DNA of 64,000 bases from Mycobacterium sp. AZCC_0083 (GTDB lineage: Bacteria; Actinomycetota; Actinomycetes; Mycobacteriales; Mycobacteriaceae): contig NZ_JACHGP010000003.1 of the NCBI RefSeq assembly GCF_014202335.1, positions 248,001 to 312,000 on the forward strand, given 5' to 3'. The translations under genes and the position numbers were made by a program. Under the pieces are notes generated by a model. It was not told the origin of the DNA, searched no databases, and saw only the letters and a list, made by a program, of their open reading frames with translations. Positions 7,653 to 16,869 of this stretch are shown in pieces; position 1 is the stretch's first letter, and every line of letters begins with the position of its first letter.

Positions 7653-8525
7653 CTACTGCGCGGGCGGCGGCACCATGGCGAGTTGACGCGACTGCACGAT
7701 GATTCGGCCCTCGCAGTCGACGACGATGTGGTCCTCGTCGAACCAGTCCTGACCGATCTGCACGGCGGTGCACATGACGCGCAGCCACCCGTCGGCGGGC
7801 ATGGCCCGTAGATAGGCCGTCAGCTGCACCGTGGGCGCCCAACCCGAGCGACCCACCGCGAACGTCACCGGAGCCGACACGTCGCCACACAGCAGCGCGA
7901 AGAGCACGTCCGGTGCCACGCCCTTGGGCCGCACCCAGTACTCGAAGACAGGCGGGCCGCCGTCGGATCGCGGCCCGAGTGTGTGCAGTGCGGGCCGGAT
8001 GTCGCAGCCGTGGGCCAGGTGCACGATGTCAGCCATCGGATGCCCCGGCCCGATCGGTGCCAGACCCGGCGGCGGCTCCGGCGTCATCAGCGGCACCACG
8101 GGGTTGAACGACAACAGCGGCGCGACGTGGTGCTCGGGGTCGCCGAGGGTCACCGACGACCGCACCGCAATGCGCTCGCCCTGGTGCAGCTCGACGTCGA
8201 CGAGGCTGACGCGGCGCCCCCGCTTGCGCACGGTGGCCACCAGCCGCATCGGCCCTGGGTCGGGTGCCCACAGGAAGTTCCCGGTCACGGCGATCGGCTG
8301 CACGTCCCCGGGGGCTTCGCCGTGCCCATTCCCCCCGTCGCTTCGCTCGCCCCCGAAGGCCAGACGGGCCGCCTTGGCGCACAACGCCAGCATCGCGCCG
8401 CCGTGCACCTTCGGCCCGATCGTCCAGTGCTGGTTGATCAGTCCGTCAAAGACGCTCTCGTCCGAATCCTCGGACGACACCGGGGTGAGTCTCATGGCAT
8501 CGGTGAACAGGGTGGAATCGTCCAT
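7653..8525 (-). CDS. TesB-like acyl-CoA thioesterase family protein (Rv0499-like)
   Basis: 290 residues, predicted double hot-dog fold: an N-terminal half with LINQHWTIGPKVHGGAMLALCAKAA and a C-terminal half with WVRPKGVAPDVLFALLCGDVSAPV. The family hydrolyses acyl-CoA thioesters, but the substrate is unknown. Residues near 58-66 (GGERSDGGN) are encoded by a copy of the dispersed 20-bp repeat, so the protein appears to have gained a short loop from a repeat insertion. The gene is followed closely by proC and preceded by the TIM-barrel gene with a 10-base gap, indicating one operon. Confidence 0.75.
   Translation of the reverse strand: MDDSTLFTDAMRLTPVSSEDSDESVFDGLINQHWTIGPKVHGGAMLALCAKAARLAFGGERSDGGNGHGEAPGDVQPIAVTGNFLWAPDPGPMRLVATVRKRGRRVSLVDVELHQGERIAVRSSVTLGDPEHHVAPLLSFNPVVPLMTPEPPPGLAPIGPGHPMADIVHLAHGCDIRPALHTLGPRSDGGPPVFEYWVRPKGVAPDVLFALLCGDVSAPVTFAVGRSGWAPTVQLTAYLRAMPADGWLRVMCTAVQIGQDWFDEDHIVVDCEGRIIVQSRQLAMVPPPAQ
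8333..8352 (-). repeat. Dispersed 20-bp repeat inside a coding sequence
   Basis: Minus-strand GGGCGAGCGAAGCGACGGGG, identical in core to the copies at 582 and 3242-3296. It is read in frame within the thioesterase-like gene as GERSDGG. Confidence 0.75.
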
Positions 8526-8535
8526 GTGGGTCCGT

Positions 8536-9381
8536 TCAGCGCAAGAGATTCGCGCGAGCGAACTCGAGTGACTCGGTCAGCAGTTCCTCCCGCTCGGCGG
8601 CATTGCGCGCTCGCGAGGTGGTTACCTCCAGGATCACGTGTCCTGAGAAGTCGCCCGCGCCCAGCATCTGGCAGATCTCGACCACGGGCTGGGTGCCGCG
8701 ACCGGGCACCAGATGCTCGTCGGTCGCCGCGCCACTGCCGTCGCAGAGATGCAAGTGCACCAGGCCCTCACCCATCCGCTTGGCCATGTCGATGGCGTCT
8801 GTGCCCGCCGTGGCCGAATGCGACAGATCGAGCGTGTAGTGCGCGTGCTCGCCGTCCAGCGGGTCGTACGACGGGGCGAACGCCGAGATGGCCGCACCAG
8901 GGGTGCCGCCGCGCTTGCGCATGCGCTCGATGGACGGTGTGCCGGTCCCGAAGAAGCGGTCGGCGCGGAACGGGAACATGTTCTCCACCGCGACCATCAC
9001 CGCGCTGCCGGACTCGAGCTCGGCGACCTGTTCGGCGAACCCCTCGGCGTAGCGCCGCTGCCACCGGAACGGCGGATGCACCACCACCGTCTGGGCGCCG
9101 AGCTGCTCGGCGGCGCGCACGCTGCGCTCCAGCTTGGAGATCGGATTGGCACCCCAGACCCGTTGGGAGATCAGAAGGCACGGCGCGTGCACGCTCAGCA
9201 CGGGCATGTCGTAGCGCTCGGAGATGGCAGCAACAGCATCTACGTCCTGGCTGACCGATTCCGCCCACACCATCAGTTCGACGCCGTCATAGCCCAGTCG
9301 TGCGGCGTATTCGAAGGCCGCCTCGGTCCTCAGCGGATAGACCGAGGCCGTGGAAAGACCAACCTTGATGGCAGGGCGCAC
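8536..9381 (-). CDS. Sugar phosphate isomerase/epimerase-like TIM-barrel protein (Rv0498-like)
   Basis: 281 residues of the xylose isomerase-like/AP-endonuclease-2 TIM-barrel family. The N-terminal strand is KVGLSTASVYPL; metal-ligand candidates are in VELMVWAE, VENMFPF, LDLSHSA, LVHLHLCDG and GHVILEV. The reaction is not identifiable from sequence alone. It sits in the conserved proC-Rv0499-Rv0498-Rv0497-ppx block transcribed leftward. Confidence 0.8.
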   Translation of the reverse strand: MRPAIKVGLSTASVYPLRTEAAFEYAARLGYDGVELMVWAESVSQDVDAVAAISERYDMPVLSVHAPCLLISQRVWGANPISKLERSVRAAEQLGAQTVVVHPPFRWQRRYAEGFAEQVAELESGSAVMVAVENMFPFRADRFFGTGTPSIERMRKRGGTPGAAISAFAPSYDPLDGEHAHYTLDLSHSATAGTDAIDMAKRMGEGLVHLHLCDGSGAATDEHLVPGRGTQPVVEICQMLGAGDFSGHVILEVTTSRARNAAEREELLTESLEFARANLLR

Positions 9382-9400
9382 GGTTGTTGATTGTGGTGCG

Positions 9401-10429
9401 TCAGTGCGCTTGCAGCAGCGCCAGGGGTCCGAGTGTGACCATCGCGCCTACCGCTACCGCGATCAGCGTGCTGCCGATGTCCTCGGTCTTGCGCACCACC
9501 CTCACCCCAACCACCAGGCCGAGGATGACCAACACCGCCAGCACCAGGGCGACGATGCTGTTCCACTTCCACAGCTGGTCGAACGCGATGAACAGGCCAG
9601 CGCCGAAGGCGACGGCGAGGATGCACTGACCGACCACCCAGACGCCTCGCAGGAACGACGAACCCCGAGTCTCGGTGGTTTCCGTCGCGGCGACGGCGAC
9701 GAACTCGTCGTCCTCGTCGCCGAGGTCGATGTCCTCCGGGCCCGGCTGCCGTCCCCGACGGGCCAGGTCGTCGGCCACCGACTGGCCGCCGAACAGGGTG
9801 TCGGCGCCCGACCGCAGATAGGACGGCCGGGGCGTCACCTCGACGCCGTTCGGCGCGACGTCGAGCGAAGGGGCCTCGACGTCGTAGGTGGATTCCGGGA
9901 CGTCGTCGATGTCGAGCAGGCCGAGGTCGTCGTCGGAGTCCTCGTCGTCGTCGACGAGGGGGTCAGGGCTCATCTGCTCGGCGCCACCGGCCGGGGCGGA
10001 CAACGCGGTGCGCGGGGGTGCCTTCGGACGCCGGGGCGGCGGGGCGAAGTCCAGCGGTTCGGGGTCGGCGTCGCGCTGCTCGAGGTGCGCGACGTAGTCG
10101 GCCTCAGCGGGCAAGGGTTCGGGCGCGTGCTCGACGGCTCCGTTGGTTGGAGCCTGCGTGGTGGAAGCCGGAACGTCGGCCTCGGTTGGGCGAGCCTCGG
10201 TGTGGCGAGCCTCGGCGACCTCGACGTCGTCGGATTCCTCGACGTCTGTGGGATCCGTCACGATGGGGATCTCGCCGGTCAATTCGGCGACGGTGACCGA
10301 GTCACTGTTGCCGCGCCGACGGCGGCGCCGGCCACCAACCGGCGGGGACCCGATGGTCCCGTTCTTGGCCAGCAACTCGGCGACCGAGATCGGTCGGGTG
10401 CTGCTGTGGTCGTCGTGTGATTGTGTCAT
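9401..10429 (-). CDS. Conserved membrane protein with long acidic cytoplasmic region (Rv0497-like)
   Basis: 342 residues. The first 230 are polar, strongly acidic and Pro/Ala-rich with an early basic patch (GGRRRRRRGN), predicted disordered. The C-terminal 110 hold three hydrophobic segments (VVGQCILAVAFGAGLFIAF, IVALVLAVLVILGLVVG, LIAVAVGAMVTLGPLALL). The start overlaps the ppx stop by four bases, so translation is probably coupled to the exopolyphosphatase. Function unknown. Confidence 0.8.
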   Translation of the reverse strand: MTQSHDDHSSTRPISVAELLAKNGTIGSPPVGGRRRRRRGNSDSVTVAELTGEIPIVTDPTDVEESDDVEVAEARHTEARPTEADVPASTTQAPTNGAVEHAPEPLPAEADYVAHLEQRDADPEPLDFAPPPRRPKAPPRTALSAPAGGAEQMSPDPLVDDDEDSDDDLGLLDIDDVPESTYDVEAPSLDVAPNGVEVTPRPSYLRSGADTLFGGQSVADDLARRGRQPGPEDIDLGDEDDEFVAVAATETTETRGSSFLRGVWVVGQCILAVAFGAGLFIAFDQLWKWNSIVALVLAVLVILGLVVGVRVVRKTEDIGSTLIAVAVGAMVTLGPLALLQAH

Positions 10430-11418
10430 CGTGTGTCCCTGGCCCTGGCTAAGCCTGCGGATGTCTCCATCAAGGCGGTTCCGTCGGCCTCACTGTCGAG
10501 TTTCCGCAAAATCAGCCCCTCTCGCAACGCCCAGGGGCAAATGTCTACCGTATCGATAGCAAGTGCCCGCATGCTCGCCTCGGCCACCAACGCGCCTGCG
10601 ACGATCTGTGGCGCCCGTTCGGCGCTCACCCCTTCCAGTTCAGCTCGGTCGGTCGCGGTCATCCTAGAGATGAAAGCTATGAGCTGCCGCAAGCCGGCTG
10701 CTGTCAGTGTCCTCTTCACCCGCGGACCCGCGCCAGAAGGCGCCGCGCCAGTGAGTCGCGCCAACGACCGGAACGTCTTCGAGGTCGCCACGGTCAGGTC
10801 CGGCGCACCGGCATCGAGCACCCTGGCTCCTGCGTCGGCCATCTCGGTGGCCAGCCAGTCCCGCAACATCGCAACGCGGCGCCGCCCCGGTGGGTCCTCG
10901 GGCAGCCACTCGCGGGTGAGCCGGCCCGCCCCGAGCGGCAGCGACAGCGCCACTTCGGGCTCCTCGTCGACGCCGCTCGACAGTTCCAGCGAACCGCCGC
11001 CGATGTCGATGTTGATGATCCGGCCCGGACTCCAGCCGTACCAGCGGCGCACCGCGAGGAAGGTCAGCCGGGACTCGTCGACCCCGCTGAGCACCTTGAG
11101 CGCAACACCGGTCTCCGCGCGCACCCTCGCGAGAACTTCCTCGGAGTTCTTGGCGTCGCGCACGGCCGACGTCGCGAAGGCCATCAGTTCCGCGCAGCCC
11201 GAACTGCCCGCGATCTTTGCGAACTCGTCGATGGTTTCGACCAGTTTGTCGGCGCCCTTGCGTGTCAGCTTGCCCGAGGAGTCGATCGCCTCGGCCAGCC
11301 GCAGGGAGGCCTTGGTCGAACTCATCGGCGTCGGGTGTCCACCACGACGCGCGTCGACCACCAGTAGATGAACTGTGTTGCTACCCACGTCGAGCACGCC
11401 CAATCGCACGAGACCCAC
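10426..11418 (-). CDS. ppx: Exopolyphosphatase / Ppx-GppA phosphatase
   Basis: 330 residues of the sugar kinase/Hsp70/actin superfamily. The phosphate-1 motif is [20 protein letters not shown], phosphate-2 is [12 protein letters not shown], and the Glu in the [16 protein letters not shown] region is the usual catalytic area. The family removes terminal phosphate from polyphosphate and sometimes (p)ppGpp. It is the second gene class in this window that acts on polyphosphate; two PPK2 genes lie further right. It faces the Rv0495c-like gene across a 25-base gap, so their promoters must overlap. Confidence 0.9.
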   Translation of the reverse strand: MGLVRLGVLDVGSNTVHLLVVDARRGGHPTPMSSTKASLRLAEAIDSSGKLTRKGADKLVETIDEFAKIAGSSGCAELMAFATSAVRDAKNSEEVLARVRAETGVALKVLSGVDESRLTFLAVRRWYGWSPGRIINIDIGGGSLELSSGVDEEPEVALSLPLGAGRLTREWLPEDPPGRRRVAMLRDWLATEMADAGARVLDAGAPDLTVATSKTFRSLARLTGAAPSGAGPRVKRTLTAAGLRQLIAFISRMTATDRAELEGVSAERAPQIVAGALVAEASMRALAIDTVDICPWALREGLILRKLDSEADGTALMETSAGLARARDTR

Positions 11419-11443
11419 GTTATCCGGTCTACCGTTGTATTCC

Positions 11444-12220
11444 GTGAGCGGATCGCACCGAGGGGAAGTCGAACTCGACTTCGCCCGTGAATGGGTTGAG
11501 TTCTACGACCCCAACAATCCTGAGCATCTGATCGCTGCCGACATGACCTGGCTGTTGTCGCGGTGGACGTGCGTGTTCGGCACGCCGGCGTGCCAGGGCA
11601 CGGTCGCAGGCCGACCGGACGACGGCTGCTGCTCGCACGGCGCGTTCCTCTCGGACGACGACGACATCGCCAAGCTCGACGACAGCGCCAAGCAGCTGAC
11701 GGCCGAGGACTGGCAGTACCGCGAGAAGGGCCTTGGCCGCAAGGGCTATCTCGAGATGGACGAGTACGACGGCAAGCCGAACTATCGGACGCGAAAGTAC
11801 AAGGGCGCCTGCATCTTTCTGAACCGGCCCGGTTTCGCGGGCGGTATCGGCTGTGCGCTGCACAGCAAGGCGCTCAAGCTGGGCGTTGAGCCGCTGACGA
11901 TGAAACCGGACGTGTGCTGGCAGCTGCCGATACGGCGCAGTCAGGAATGGGTGACACGACCCGACGGCACGGACATCCTCAAGACCACCATCACCGAGTA
12001 CGACCGGCGTGGCTGGGGCGAGGGCGGGTCAGACCTGCACTGGTACTGCACCGGTGATCCTGCGGCGCACACCGGATCCCGCCAGGTGTGGCAGTCCTAC
12101 GGCCCCGAGCTCACCGAGCTGCTCGGCGACAAGGCGTACGCCGAGCTGGCCGCGATGTGCAAGCGGCGCAGCTCCCTTGGCTTGATCGCGGTGCACCCCG
12201 CCACGCGCGCCGCGAAGTAA
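11444..12220 (+). CDS. Conserved cysteine-rich protein (Rv0495c-like)
   Basis: 258 residues from GTG at 11444; a longer in-frame ORF would overlap the ppx start. It begins [22 protein letters not shown] and contains clustered Cys residues ([57 protein letters not shown]), suggesting a metal or Fe-S site like the YkgJ/DUF3109 type. M. tuberculosis Rv0495c is highly conserved; a redox role has been proposed, which I recall but cannot verify here. No signal peptide. Confidence 0.8.
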   Translation: MSGSHRGEVELDFAREWVEFYDPNNPEHLIAADMTWLLSRWTCVFGTPACQGTVAGRPDDGCCSHGAFLSDDDDIAKLDDSAKQLTAEDWQYREKGLGRKGYLEMDEYDGKPNYRTRKYKGACIFLNRPGFAGGIGCALHSKALKLGVEPLTMKPDVCWQLPIRRSQEWVTRPDGTDILKTTITEYDRRGWGEGGSDLHWYCTGDPAAHTGSRQVWQSYGPELTELLGDKAYAELAAMCKRRSSLGLIAVHPATRAAK

Positions 12221-12245
12221 AAGTCGCTTACCCCCGCGGAAGAAA

Positions 12246-12932
12246 CTAGCCCTCCAGCTTGTAGCCGAGCCCGCGCACGGTGACCAGGTGTACCGGGTTG
12301 GCCGGGTCCGCCTCGATCTTCGAGCGCAGACGCTTGACGTGCACGTCGAGCGTCTTGGTGTCGCCGACATAGTCGGCACCCCACACCCGGTCGATGAGCT
12401 GGCCGCGGGTCAGCACCCTGCCGCTGTTGCGCATCAGGTACTCGAGGAGGTCGAACTCCTTGAGCGGCAACGTGATCGCCTCACTGTTGACCGACACGAT
12501 GTGCCGCTCGACGTCCATCCGCACCGGGCCCGCCTCGAGCACCCCGTCGGCGATCCCCGCGTCGTCGTTGTCGACGCCGCGGCGCAGCACGGCCCTGATG
12601 CGGGCGATCAGCTCGCGCGCCGAGTACGGCTTGGTGACGTAGTCGTCGGCACCGAGTTCCAGGCCCACCACCTTGTCGATCTCGCTGTCTCGCGCGGTGA
12701 CCATGATCACCGGCACGCTCGACCGCGAGCGCAGTTGCTTGCACACGTCGGTCCCGCTCATCCCCGGCAGCATGAGGTCGAGCAACACGATGTCGGCACC
12801 CGCCCGCTCGAATTCGGCCAACGCCGAAGGGCCGTCGGAGACAACCGTCGCCTCGAATCCCTCCTTGCGAAGCAGGAATGCCAATGGATCGGCCAGGGAC
12901 TCCTCATCCTCAACGATCAGCACGCTGGTCAT
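12246..12932 (-). CDS. regX3: Two-component response regulator RegX3
   Basis: OmpR/PhoB-type regulator of 228 residues that activates phosphate-starvation genes. The receiver domain is residues 1-115, with MTSVLIVEDEESL, phospho-acceptor Asp52 in LLDLMLPGMSG, Thr in VTARD and Lys in VTKPYSARE; the winged helix is residues 130-226 (LTRGQLIDRVWGADY). ATG at 12932 is used because the receiver fold starts there; an ORF extends 86 codons upstream inside senX3 and is spurious. It follows senX3 after only seven bases, without the MIRU repeats that separate the pair in M. tuberculosis. Confidence 0.95.
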   Translation of the reverse strand: MTSVLIVEDEESLADPLAFLLRKEGFEATVVSDGPSALAEFERAGADIVLLDLMLPGMSGTDVCKQLRSRSSVPVIMVTARDSEIDKVVGLELGADDYVTKPYSARELIARIRAVLRRGVDNDDAGIADGVLEAGPVRMDVERHIVSVNSEAITLPLKEFDLLEYLMRNSGRVLTRGQLIDRVWGADYVGDTKTLDVHVKRLRSKIEADPANPVHLVTVRGLGYKLEG

Positions 12933-12939
12933 CTGATGG

Positions 12940-14127
12940 CTAGTCCTCTCGTTCGTCTCGATGATCTTGGTCGTCATCGGTGTAGGGGTAGGTGGGAATC
13001 GACAAGGTGAAGGTCGATCCGGTGCCCGGCTGGCTCCACAGCCGGATGGATCCGTTGTGATTGGCCGCGACGTGTTTGACGATGGCCAATCCGAGTCCCG
13101 TGCCACCCGTGGCCCGGGACCGCGCCTTGTCGACGCGGAAGAATCGTTCGAACACCCGCTCCTGGTCAGCGCGCGCAATGCCGATGCCACGGTCGGTCAC
13201 GGCGATCTCGACGTTGTCGCCACGCCTGCGCCTGCTGATCGACACCGAGGAACCGTCTGGCGAGTACGCGATGGCGTTGGAGACCAGGTTGGCGATGGCG
13301 GTTGCCAGCAACGGCTGATCGCCAAGCACGCGGTACCCGGTCGGTGCGTCGGTCGTGATCGCGATGTCGGCGTTGTCGGCGGCCAGCTTGTAACGGGAAA
13401 GCGCTTCGGCAACAACGGTATCCACGTCGACGTCTTCGAGATCGGGCAACGGCTCGGCACCCTGCAGCCGAGACAACTCGATCAGCTCACCGACCATCTT
13501 GCCCAACCGATTGGACTCGGTGACCATCTTCTCGGCGAACCGGGTGACGGTCGGCGGGTCGTCGGTCGAGGCCAGCAGCGCCTCGGCAAGGACTCCCATC
13601 GCGCCGACCGGGGTCTTGAGCTCGTGACTGACGTTGGCGACGAAATCGCGACGGGTGGCCTCCATGCGGGCCTGCTCGGACTGATCGTCGACGTAGACCA
13701 CCGCGAAACGGCGGTCGTCCTCGGTCAGCAGACGCACGTGACCACGCACCGAGAGTCCGGACCGACCGGGGGTCTGGCGTTTGACCGGCGACAGCTCGAT
13801 GTCGACGTCCTCGCCCGTCGCCAGGGTGCGTTGGGCCGCAGACCACGCCCGATCGTCGAGCAGCCGGTCCCGCACCAGGCCCAGTTCGCGCGCCTGGTCG
13901 TTGATGTAGACCACGTCACGGTAGGTGTCGACGACCACGATGCCCACCGGAGCCAGGGAGACGATGTGCGCCAGCATCTGCGAGATCGTGATTCCGTCGT
14001 GTTGAACGGCCCGACGTTGCCTGCGTTCGGCGATCCGCGGCAGCAACGCCGCCCCGATCGCTACGCCCAAGCCCAGCGTGAGAAGCGCCACGACTGCCGT
14101 CAGCAGTAACGCGGACCCCACACTCAC
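12940..14127 (-). CDS. senX3: Sensor histidine kinase SenX3
   Basis: About 395 residues. One N-terminal membrane segment (residues ~4-30) is followed by a basic stop-transfer, a PAS domain (~50-150), a HisKA domain with phospho-His168 in [10 protein letters not shown], and an HATPase domain with N-box [12 protein letters not shown]1 DRGIGI and G2 [12 protein letters not shown]. Partner of RegX3; in mycobacteria signalling is set by the Pst phosphate uptake system. GTG at 14127 is preferred over TTG two codons earlier, but evidence for either is weak. Three Pho/RegX3-type repeats lie 90-120 bases upstream. Confidence 0.95.
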   Translation of the reverse strand: MSVGSALLLTAVVALLTLGLGVAIGAALLPRIAERRQRRAVQHDGITISQMLAHIVSLAPVGIVVVDTYRDVVYINDQARELGLVRDRLLDDRAWSAAQRTLATGEDVDIELSPVKRQTPGRSGLSVRGHVRLLTEDDRRFAVVYVDDQSEQARMEATRRDFVANVSHELKTPVGAMGVLAEALLASTDDPPTVTRFAEKMVTESNRLGKMVGELIELSRLQGAEPLPDLEDVDVDTVVAEALSRYKLAADNADIAITTDAPTGYRVLGDQPLLATAIANLVSNAIAYSPDGSSVSISRRRRGDNVEIAVTDRGIGIARADQERVFERFFRVDKARSRATGGTGLGLAIVKHVAANHNGSIRLWSQPGTGSTFTLSIPTYPYTDDDQDHRDERED

Positions 14128-14219
14128 GAGCAAATCGTACGCATCGGGTGAACGTCATCCCAGCAGCGTGCGGCTAATTCGGGACATGTCACAGACTCAA
14201 ACACAGGAGTTCGGATTCC

Positions 14220-14247
14220 GTTCACCTGTGTTCACCGAGAGTTCGCC
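14220..14247 (+). promoter_or_regulatory. RegX3/Pho-box type direct repeats upstream of senX3
   Basis: GTTCACC at 14220 and 14230, then GTTCGCC at 14241: three heptamers spaced 10-11 bases, i.e. on one DNA face, as in actinobacterial Pho boxes. A further inverted GGTGAAC lies near 14147. Position between gpm1 and senX3 fits autoregulation, which is known for senX3-regX3. Confidence 0.6.
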
Positions 14248-14266
14248 TCGGGCGAGCTGCGGGTCT

Positions 14267-15013
14267 CTATTTGGCTCCCTGGGCAGCGACGGCGGCGGCA
14301 CCTGCGGCCGCGGCGTCCGGGTCGAGGTACCGGCCGCCCGGCACCGTGGGCCTGAGATTGTCGTCCAGCTCGTAGAGCAGCGGAATACCCGTCGGAATGT
14401 TCAACCCGACCACGTCGTCGTCGGACATCCCGTCCAGGTACTTCACCAGCGCGCGCAGCGAGTTGCCGTGCGCTGCGATCAGCACGGCCTTGCCTGCCAA
14501 CAGGTCGGGCACGATCGTTTCGGTGTAGTACGGCACGAACCGCTCGACGACGTCGGCCAGGCACTCGGTGAGCGGGCCACCCCCGATGTCGGCGTAGCGC
14601 GGGTCGGCGTCCTGGCTGAACTCGCTGCCGCGTTCGATGGGCGGCGGCGGTGTGTCGTAGCTGCGGCGCCACGCCATGAACTGCTCCTCGCCGTACTTCT
14701 CCTTGGTCGCGGCCTTGTCGAGACCCTGCAGCGCGCCGTAGTGCCGCTCGTTGAGCCGCCAGGTTCGGTGCACCGGGATCCAGTGCCGGTCGGCTTCGTC
14801 CAGTGCCAGATTGGCGGTGGTGATGGCCCTGCGAAGCAGCGAGGTGTACAGCACGTCGGGCAGCGCGCCGTTTTCGACGAGCAGTTCACCGCCGCGCGCG
14901 GCCTCCGCGCGGCCCTTGTCGGTGAGGTCGACGTCGACCCATCCGGTGAACAGGTTCAGCGCGTTCCATTCACTCTCACCGTGACGGAGCAGAATCAGCG
15001 TGGCGGCTCCCAT
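14267..15013 (-). CDS. gpm1: 2,3-bisphosphoglycerate-dependent phosphoglycerate mutase
   Basis: Glycolytic enzyme converting 3- and 2-phosphoglycerate. 248 residues from ATG 15013; a TTG two codons upstream is less likely. The catalytic His motif is [12 protein letters not shown], followed by the family segment [15 protein letters not shown], the [12 protein letters not shown] loop and the second His in [12 protein letters not shown]. The C-terminus is Ala-rich. Neighbours YbjN and mshA read in the same direction upstream with short gaps, as in other mycobacteria, so the three are probably co-transcribed. Confidence 0.95.
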   Translation of the reverse strand: MGAATLILLRHGESEWNALNLFTGWVDVDLTDKGRAEAARGGELLVENGALPDVLYTSLLRRAITTANLALDEADRHWIPVHRTWRLNERHYGALQGLDKAATKEKYGEEQFMAWRRSYDTPPPPIERGSEFSQDADPRYADIGGGPLTECLADVVERFVPYYTETIVPDLLAGKAVLIAAHGNSLRALVKYLDGMSDDDVVGLNIPTGIPLLYELDDNLRPTVPGGRYLDPDAAAAGAAAVAAQGAK

Positions 15014-15038
15014 GCCCAAATCCTCTCATGCGACGGCG

Positions 15039-15542
15039 CTAGCCGTCTTGATCGTCTATCAGATGCTCGAACGCCCGCAGGTTCTTCAAGGACTCGCCGC
15101 GCGAGACCCGCCATTCCCATTCCTTTTGGATCGAGGTCCGAAAACCCAACTCCAGCAACGTATTGAAGTCCTGATCGACGGCCTCGAGCACCTGGCCGAG
15201 TATGCGGTCGATCTCGTCGGGCGTGACGGCGTGCAAGGCCATCCTGCCGACGAGGTAGATGTCGCCAACGTTGTCCAGGGTGTAGGCGACGCCGTAGAGC
15301 CTGCGGTTGCGCTTGAGCAGGAACTTGTAGACGCCCTCGAAGTTCTCGTCGGGCTTGCGGCAGACGAACGCCTCGACGCGCACCGAGTGCTCGCCGATGG
15401 ACAGGATGGTGTTGGTCACCAGACGCCGCTCCCCCGGCAGTTCGACGATCAGCCCGGGCAGGCCGCCCCTCGCGCCGTCGTGGTGGCTGTAGACCAGGTC
15501 CTGTTCCTTGAGGACGTCTTCGATGACCTGCTGGACGCTCAA
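15039..15542 (-). CDS. YbjN domain-containing protein (Rv0487-like)
   Basis: 167 residues with a type III secretion chaperone-like YbjN fold: alternating strands [34 protein letters not shown] and [18 protein letters not shown], then a helical C-terminus. No catalytic residues are evident. Its first codon overlaps the mshA stop by four bases, so it is translationally coupled to mycothiol biosynthesis, but no mechanistic link is known. Confidence 0.8.
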   Translation of the reverse strand: MSVQQVIEDVLKEQDLVYSHHDGARGGLPGLIVELPGERRLVTNTILSIGEHSVRVEAFVCRKPDENFEGVYKFLLKRNRRLYGVAYTLDNVGDIYLVGRMALHAVTPDEIDRILGQVLEAVDQDFNTLLELGFRTSIQKEWEWRVSRGESLKNLRAFEHLIDDQDG

Positions 15543-16825
15543 GCGCGGACACCCCGGCGGATCGAGAACCGTCGCCCGTTGCGCCGCGCCGCGACGTCGC
15601 GGCCCTGGTGGCGGGCCCGGTAATCGGTGATGGCCCGGCCGTAGGAGGCCAGCAGTGCGTCCACGGTGTGCGCCCAGGAGAACGTCGCGGCGTGTTCGAT
15701 CGCGGCGGCGCTCATGGTCTCGGGCCCGCAGCGGAACAGTCCGTCGATGGCGGCGGCCCAGTCGTCGATGTCGTGGCCGGGCACCAACACGCCGCTGACC
15801 CCGTCACGCACGGCAACCGGCAGCCCGCCCACCGCGGCGGCCACCACCGGCGTGCCGCACGCCTGCGCTTCGACGGCGACGAGTCCGAACGACTCCGAAT
15901 GGCTCGGCACCGCGACCACGTCGGCCGCGCGGTAGACGTTGACCAGCTGATCGCGGGACTGCGGAGGAAGGAAGGTGACCCGGTCGGCGATGCCCAGTTC
16001 GTCGGCGAGGCGAACCAGACCATCGGGGCTGGCAAGGCCGCTGCCCGAGGGGCCGCCTGCGATCACGACGCGCACGCCGGGCAGCTTGGCCGCCGCCCCC
16101 AGCAGCACGTCGGGTGCCTTGAGCGGCTGGATGCGGCCGACGAACGCCACGATCCGCTCGTCGGCGGCGAGGCCAAGCGCGGCCCGTGCCGCCAGCTTGT
16201 CGCCAGGGGTGAAGACGGTCAGGTCGACGCCGGGGTGGACGACGTCGATGCGGTCCGGGTCGGCGTGGTGCAACGAAACCAGTTGCTGCGCTTCGTCTTC
16301 GGTGTTCACGATCAGCCGGTCGGCCTCGTCGACCACCTGCTGCTCACCCACCGCCCGCAACGGTGGCTCCGGCGCGTCGCCCGTGGCAAGTGCGGCGTTC
16401 TTGACCGCGGCGAGCGTGTGCGCGGTGTGCACCAGCGGCACCGCCCACCGGTCCCTGGCCAGCCAGCCGACCTGCCCCGAGAGCCAGTAGTGCGAGTGCA
16501 CGACGTCATAGTGGCCGGGTTCGTGGGTGGCCTCCGCGCGCAGCACGCCTGCGGTGAACGCGCACAGCTGCGTGGGCAGGTCGTACTTGTCGAGTCCCTC
16601 GAACGGGCCCGCGACCACGTTGCGGACCAGCACTCCTGGCGCCACTCGCACCAGCGGGGGGTCCGCAGACGACGTCGCGCGGGTGAAGATCTCCACCTCG
16701 ACGCCACGGCGCGCCATCTCCAGCGCGGTCTGCAGCACGTAGACGTTCATCCCGCCTGCGTCACCGGTCCCCGGCTGGGCCAACGGTGAGGTATGGACCG
16801 ACAAGACGGCTACGCGCACACTCAA
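15539..16825 (-). CDS. mshA: D-inositol-3-phosphate glycosyltransferase (mycothiol biosynthesis)
   Basis: First committed step of mycothiol synthesis: transfers GlcNAc from UDP-GlcNAc to 1L-myo-inositol-1-phosphate. GT4, GT-B fold, 428 residues. Visible are the N-terminal [20 protein letters not shown] loop, [23 protein letters not shown], the C-domain start [15 protein letters not shown], and the EX7E-type site [20 protein letters not shown]. Homologues carry a longer variable N-terminus; here the frame opens directly at [14 protein letters not shown]. The ROK-family regulator lies upstream, same strand. Confidence 0.95.
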   Translation of the reverse strand: MSVRVAVLSVHTSPLAQPGTGDAGGMNVYVLQTALEMARRGVEVEIFTRATSSADPPLVRVAPGVLVRNVVAGPFEGLDKYDLPTQLCAFTAGVLRAEATHEPGHYDVVHSHYWLSGQVGWLARDRWAVPLVHTAHTLAAVKNAALATGDAPEPPLRAVGEQQVVDEADRLIVNTEDEAQQLVSLHHADPDRIDVVHPGVDLTVFTPGDKLAARAALGLAADERIVAFVGRIQPLKAPDVLLGAAAKLPGVRVVIAGGPSGSGLASPDGLVRLADELGIADRVTFLPPQSRDQLVNVYRAADVVAVPSHSESFGLVAVEAQACGTPVVAAAVGGLPVAVRDGVSGVLVPGHDIDDWAAAIDGLFRCGPETMSAAAIEHAATFSWAHTVDALLASYGRAITDYRARHQGRDVAARRNGRRFSIRRGVRA

Positions 16826-16869
16826 TACTTACACCGGCGCGAATCAGCCCTCGTCGGGCGGTCGATTTC

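Noticed and set aside
12246..13190. RegX3 with an 86-residue N-terminal extension
   Set aside because: The extension lies within senX3 in another frame and the receiver domain starts at the internal ATG (12932).
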